Origin: Bacillota bacterium
Lineage (GTDB): Bacteria; Bacillota; Clostridia; Clostridiales; Clostridiaceae
NCBI GenBank assembly: GCA_030706015.1
Contig: JAUZPI010000021.1
Location: 1 to 53,427, forward strand
Direction: 5' to 3'
DNA: 53,427 nucleotides
Shown here: positions 50,085 through 53,427 of the stretch, piece by piece
How the letters are laid out: each line of letters starts with the position of its first letter
Numbering within the stretch: position 1 is the first letter of the stretch
Notes under the pieces: generated by a model
Told to the model about the DNA's origin: nothing
Database searches by the model: none
The model's input: only the letters and a program-made list of their open reading frames with translations
Translations under genes and position numbers: made by a program

Positions 50085-51536
50085 CTACTCACCCATGATG
50101 TTTTTATTATCCAATAGGTGTATAAGCAAAAAGAAGAGGAAAGTATTTTTGGCGCCGTCAAAACTGGATTTACTTTGTATAAAGCTTTCTTTTTTTCTAT
50201 TATAAACAACACTTTTAATAAATAGCGGTGCCAATTCAGAAGTTTCAGGTGAAGGTATTGTGGATAATTTAAAGTGCTGATCTCCTATTAAATCTTCAGA
50301 TTTAAATGAGCAATTATTATACCTTTCTGGATCATCAAGATTTGGAGGATCCGGCCAGCTTCCAATGATTCCAGAATTAATAACTTGATGTTTAAAAACA
50401 TCTGCTAATATTGAGCCTATGTCATTTGTGCTAGATTCTAACTCATAATACATTAGCAGATTAATAACATAAAGCATTATTTCTTCGCATGAAAATTCTT
50501 CAAGTTTTTCAGTAGGATTTTTTGAAAAAATACCGTAATTGTGGTCATATAATTCAATAAGCTTTTCTATATGTGAGGACAAGTAATCTTTGAACTTTGA
50601 CAAATTGGTAGATTTATAAAGCATAATAGAGTTCAAACAAAGCATACATTGTGTAAATAAGTCATCCCTACAGGTAACTTGATTCAAGAAATATTTATCT
50701 ATCGTAAATTCAAAAATATCCAGCAGAAGTGCTTTAGCCTCAATCGTGCCAGAATACTCATAAAAAATGTTTAATGCTAGGCATAATGTAAGCAGGTCAC
50801 TCATGGGTAATGCATATATTTCATCTCTAAATTGAAGAAACATATTGAAGATATCAAGTGCAAACATTTTATAGGATTCATTTTCCTTATCTTCATTGTT
50901 GTTTGCATATTTGTAATATGCAGCCATTAATAGTGCCTGATCAGAGAATTTAAATTTATTATTTTTCTCTTCAAGTTTTATCTCTTGAGTAACGCTATCG
51001 GAGATGTCTTTTTTATCGACAAATACCCCTTCAAAGTTTCTGAGATTAGCAGCATAAAATTCAAGCTGTTTTTTTGCTGCAGCTGTATAGATTGATGATA
51101 AGTAATACTTATTAGGGTGTATGTTTTTAAATTTTTTATAGTAATCTGCTAGTTCTAGTATTGATAAAGTCATAAAGGCATTTCCAGAAATAACTATGGT
51201 TTTTTTAAACTTCTTCTCATTCCAAATCAATTCACCATCTATTAATTCAAATTTATTATCGCCTTTTTTGTATAAGCATAGCAGTGGAGAAAAAGCCTTA
51301 AATATGCTAATATCATTGTTGGGGATATTTTTTGTCTTTAACTCACTAAACTTAATCGGTATCCCGCATTTCGATTTTAACACTAAGTCCTTTAAGGATT
51401 CTTTTGCAAGATGAAAGAGTTGGTTTTTAATATTATCTGCATCCAATGTATTTGATCTTAAGAAAGGTCCGATATACCTCAAAAAGAATACACCACCAAG
51501 AATTATTGCTATATAAGATAATATGATAAATAGCAT
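50085..51536 (-). CDS. Unrecognised 483-residue membrane-anchored protein
   Basis: N-terminal TM helix (LFIILSYIAIILGGVFFLRYI) followed by a large, mostly helical domain outside or at the membrane. Several helix pairs of the type ALLMAAYYKYANN, LTLCLALNIFYEYSG and MLYVINLLMYYEL suggest an alpha/alpha-repeat or toroid-like fold, as in glycosidase-like domains. A C-terminal WPDPPNLDDPERYNN patch may form a loop at a site. I recognise no family and no catalytic motif. There is no good ribosome site before ATG 51536, so the start is uncertain. It is divergent from the decayed gene at 51579 and convergent with the binding protein. Confidence 0.6.
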   Translation of the reverse strand: MLFIILSYIAIILGGVFFLRYIGPFLRSNTLDADNIKNQLFHLAKESLKDLVLKSKCGIPIKFSELKTKNIPNNDISIFKAFSPLLCLYKKGDNKFELIDGELIWNEKKFKKTIVISGNAFMTLSILELADYYKKFKNIHPNKYYLSSIYTAAAKKQLEFYAANLRNFEGVFVDKKDISDSVTQEIKLEEKNNKFKFSDQALLMAAYYKYANNNEDKENESYKMFALDIFNMFLQFRDEIYALPMSDLLTLCLALNIFYEYSGTIEAKALLLDIFEFTIDKYFLNQVTCRDDLFTQCMLCLNSIMLYKSTNLSKFKDYLSSHIEKLIELYDHNYGIFSKNPTEKLEEFSCEEIMLYVINLLMYYELESSTNDIGSILADVFKHQVINSGIIGSWPDPPNLDDPERYNNCSFKSEDLIGDQHFKLSTIPSPETSELAPLFIKSVVYNRKKESFIQSKSSFDGAKNTFLFFLLIHLLDNKNIMGE

Positions 51537-51578
51537 GAATTTGTGCTTGTTTATATTAACAAGGAGATGAAGATTTAA

Positions 51579-51901
51579 ATGAAGGCAGGAAAATTAGCTG
51601 TTAATATAAATTGTAGTAATGGTTTTAGAGTGTATTCTGAGGCTATGCCTATAGGTAATGTTACTAGAAAGTTATGTGATAAGCTTAATGTAGATCCTTT
51701 AAGATTTATATCGTCCCGAAGCATGTTGATTATACTACATAAAGAGGAAAAGAGCTTGTATCATTATTAGAGAAGAATGGAATAAAAGCAACAATAATAG
51801 GCAATATTACTGATAGGGAAGGTATACTAGTAAAAAATAATACTGAATATAAGGTTGGTCCTCCAGAGAGAGACGAGCTTTTTAATATAGATTTGGAATA
51901 A
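51579..51901 (+). pseudogene. Decayed AIR-synthase-like (AIRS C-domain, HypE/ThiL-related) gene with frameshift
   Basis: ATG 51579 has a good AAGGAGATGAAG site and opens MKAGKLAVNI, but then runs straight into a C-terminal AIRS domain: FRVYSEAMPIGNVTRKLC, DKLNVDPLRFISSRSMLII. The frame stops at 51768-51770. The rest continues in the -1/+2 frame: ELVSLLEKNGIKATIIGN, ITDREGILVKNNTEYK, to TAA 51899-51901. One missing A in the A-run at 51748-51751 (GAGGAAAAGAG) restores a single frame. Compared with full-length family members of about 330 residues, some 200 residues between the start and the C-domain are missing. Thus deletion plus frameshift; 23 nt before rdgB. Confidence 0.75.
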
Positions 51902-51924
51902 GTTTTAAAGGAACAGGTGAAGAA

Positions 51925-52521
51925 ATGAAAAGGATAATTGTAGCTAGTAATAATGAACATAAAATAAAGGAGATAAAGGAAATAATAGAACATTTGCCAT
52001 ATGAAGTAGTATCCTTAAAAGAGGCTGGGATTGATATAGACGTAGATGAAGATGGAACTACTTTTATGGAAAATGCTTATAAAAAGGCCAGTGAGATATA
52101 TAAGTTAAATAAAGATTCTATGGTATTAGCAGATGACTCTGGTCTTGCTGTAGACATTCTTAGTGGAGCACCTGGAGTGTATTCAGCTAGATTTGCAGGA
52201 GAGCACGGAAATGATAAGAAAAACAACGATAAGCTTATTGGGTTACTTAGTGGAAAGAACTTTGAAGAAAGAAGGGCTAAATTTATTTGTGCTATAATTC
52301 TTATTGTTGATGACAATAAGGTGATTAAGGTACAAGGGGAGACAGATGGGTATATAACAGAGTCAGAAAGAGGCAAAGATGGTTTTGGGTATGATCCACT
52401 TTTTTATGTGCCTCAGTTTAATAAAACATTTGCAGAAATGACTTCTAAAGAGAAGAATTCCATAAGCCATAGAGGTAAGGCATTAAAAATGTTGGAGGAA
52501 AACCTTAGAACTATAACGTAA
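51925..52521 (+). CDS. rdgB: XTP/dITP pyrophosphatase (RdgB/HAM1 family)
   Basis: A 198-residue house-cleaning enzyme that hydrolyses non-canonical purine triphosphates (XTP, dITP) to monophosphates. The N-terminal SNNEHKIKEIKEI, the catalytic block TFMENAYKKASEIYKL, ADDSGLAVDILSGAPGVYSARFAG, and the C-terminal GKDGFGYDPLFYVP and AEMTSKEKNSISHRGKAL are diagnostic. AAGGAACAGGTGAAG is the ribosome site region. It is followed 13 nt later by the YfcE-type phosphodiesterase, a common pairing in clostridia. Confidence 0.96.
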   Translation: MKRIIVASNNEHKIKEIKEIIEHLPYEVVSLKEAGIDIDVDEDGTTFMENAYKKASEIYKLNKDSMVLADDSGLAVDILSGAPGVYSARFAGEHGNDKKNNDKLIGLLSGKNFEERRAKFICAIILIVDDNKVIKVQGETDGYITESERGKDGFGYDPLFYVPQFNKTFAEMTSKEKNSISHRGKALKMLEENLRTIT

Positions 52522-52534
52522 GGAGGTGAAGTAT

Positions 52535-53005
52535 ATGAGAATTGGAGTATTAAGCGATACACATAGGCAGCACTATATGATAAGAAAAGCAATGGAATAT
52601 TTATCTGATGTAGATTTGCTAATTCATCTAGGAGATAATGTTCAGGATGTTGAAGAAATATCAACCTATTACAAGGGTGAAGTCATAGCAGTAAGAGGAA
52701 ATTGTGATTTTAATGTATATGAATCTTTTGATAGGGTGGAGAGTATTGGTGGTAAGAAGTTTTTTATTACCCATGGTCACAACTATAATGTAAAGAAAGA
52801 TCTTACTGAGTTAAAATATAAAGCAATTGAGGTAGGAGCTGATATTGCTTTATTTGGACATACTCATATATCCCAAATAGCTTTTGAAGAGGGAATATGG
52901 TTTGTTAATCCGGGAAGTACTTCTCTCTCAAGAAATGAAAATAATAGTTTTGCTACTATTGATATAAATGAAGGCAAAATAGAAGCACATATACGTTCAT
53001 TGTAG
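52535..53005 (+). CDS. YfcE/MJ0936-type metallophosphoesterase
   Basis: A 156-residue phosphodiesterase with the calcineurin-like fold. ATG 52535 follows AAGGAGGTGAAG; the in-frame GTG at 52526 lies inside that site. Metal-binding motifs in order: SDTHRQ (about 6-11), HLGDNVQDVEE, RGNCDF, ITHGHNYN and GHTHISQIAFEEG with NPGSTSLSRN. The reaction is a two-metal hydrolysis of phosphodiesters; the natural substrate for this family is not fixed. Probably co-transcribed with rdgB. Confidence 0.92.
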   Translation: MRIGVLSDTHRQHYMIRKAMEYLSDVDLLIHLGDNVQDVEEISTYYKGEVIAVRGNCDFNVYESFDRVESIGGKKFFITHGHNYNVKKDLTELKYKAIEVGADIALFGHTHISQIAFEEGIWFVNPGSTSLSRNENNSFATIDINEGKIEAHIRSL

Positions 53006-53326
53006 TAGGATATTTTTTATATCATGAAGTACATTTTTTTATTAGAAAAAGTGTACAAAGTGTCAAGCTTGTAATATTGCAATTTTTAAGATGTTTTAAA
53101 GAATTTTTTTAGAATTATTCTTTAAAATATCTTTAAAAAAATATTATGCATTAAGGATAAAGTGTTAAAATATATGCTTTCAGCCCTGATAAATCAATTA
53201 ATATACCATAATAAAAATAATTTAATAAAAAGATGAAAAAAAGTATTGACGAAATTAGATACATAGTGTAGAATAGTTTTTGTCGTCAGGGGAGCGAAAG
53301 AAAAAATCTCCAAGATGATGATGAAT
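53006..53326. promoter_or_regulatory. Region upstream of tRNA-Pro with a near-consensus promoter
   Basis: AT-rich, no coding frame. TTGACG (53246-53251), a 17-nt spacer and TAGAAT (53269-53274) form a strong sigma-A promoter, with the predicted start near 53281, about 46 nt before the tRNA. The promoter itself spans 53246-53274; the rest shows nothing recognisable. Confidence 0.8.
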
Positions 53327-53402
53327 CGGGGTGTGGCGCAGATGGGAGCGCGCGTGGTTTGGGACCATGAGGTCGCAGGTTCAATCCCTGTCACCCCGAC
53401 CA
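53327..53402 (+). tRNA. tRNA-Pro (anticodon UGG)
   Basis: A 76-nt cloverleaf with encoded CCA. The acceptor stem pairs CGGGGTG (53327-53333) with CACCCCG (53392-53398), with discriminator A and CCA at 53400-53402. The C1-G72 pair is the bacterial proline identity feature. The anticodon stem CGTGG/CCATG holds loop TTTGGGA with anticodon TGG at 53360-53362. The T-loop GTTCAATCC is intact. Confidence 0.98.
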
Positions 53403-53427
53403 ATAAAATTTCAAAATACACCGTGCG

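Noticed and set aside
53194..53421. 75-codon minus-strand frame with GVTGIEPATSWSQTTRAP
   Set aside because: It is the antisense of tRNA-Pro, a well-known source of spurious protein entries; the tRNA is unambiguous.
1..53427. CRISPR arrays, insertion sequences, prophage or integrase genes, attachment sites
   Set aside because: None seen: no regularly spaced direct repeats, no transposase or integrase motifs, and no tRNA-flanking duplication inside the window.

Overview
The window is AT-rich Firmicutes DNA and most likely comes from a butyrate-forming, spore-forming Clostridium (sensu stricto). The evidence is the end of a 3-hydroxybutyryl-CoA dehydrogenase gene, an NfnAB transhydrogenase, an [FeFe] hydrogenase, CIRCE-controlled groESL, a ger spore-germination operon, and strong AGGAGG ribosome sites with intrinsic terminators throughout. 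The order hbd / ogg / groESL / guaBA / pgi / pullulanase / pcrA-ligA resembles, from memory, the CAC27xx-CAC26xx region of C. acetobutylicum, with lineage-specific insertions between. I see no prophage, insertion sequence or CRISPR array.

Layout. 1-7.3 kb: redox metabolism (hbd end, nfnA-nfnB, 8-oxoguanine glycosylase, putative group B [FeFe] hydrogenase, VTT and DUF1461 membrane proteins). 7.4-15.1 kb: CIRCE-groES-groEL, an EAL-CBS-GGDEF protein, and guaB-guaA behind a guanine riboswitch with a legible terminator/antiterminator switch. 15.2-22.8 kb: a TPR protein, then the most unusual block: two P-type ATPases of different classes, both carrying the same cysteine-free HMA-like N-domain, around three small coiled-coil or glycine-rich genes. 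The second ATPase has TGQ instead of TGE and TPS instead of a CPC-type metal motif. The block resembles ferrosome (fez) clusters, but that is inference. 22.9-30.2 kb: nagA-nagB, small proteins, pgi-yaiI and an intracellular pullulanase, together an amino-sugar, glycogen and glycolysis set. 30.3-35.2 kb: a seven-repeat triple-tyrosine protein, a lytic transglycosylase domain protein, an rRNA pseudouridine synthase, a candidate small RNA with C-rich loops, and a YerC-type repressor.

35.2-42.3 kb: a polar amino-acid ABC transporter followed by the 3' remnant of a second binding protein, then a germination operon gerKA / truncated gerKB / gerKC / 59-aa two-TM protein / gerKB. 42.4-46.8 kb: pcrA and ligA; ligA is interrupted by one in-frame TAA ahead of its catalytic lysine. 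46.9-53.4 kb: small membrane proteins, an Mrr-fold-like protein, an oligopeptide-type binding lipoprotein, an unrecognised 483-aa membrane-anchored protein, a decayed AIR-synthase-like gene, rdgB, a YfcE-type phosphodiesterase, and tRNA-Pro(UGG) behind a near-consensus promoter.

Gene decay is a theme: four remnants or broken genes (second binding protein, gerKB copy, ligA, AIRS-C protein) sit inside otherwise intact operons. Two of them (ligA nonsense codon, AIRS-C A-run frameshift) could be sequence errors and should be checked against reads.
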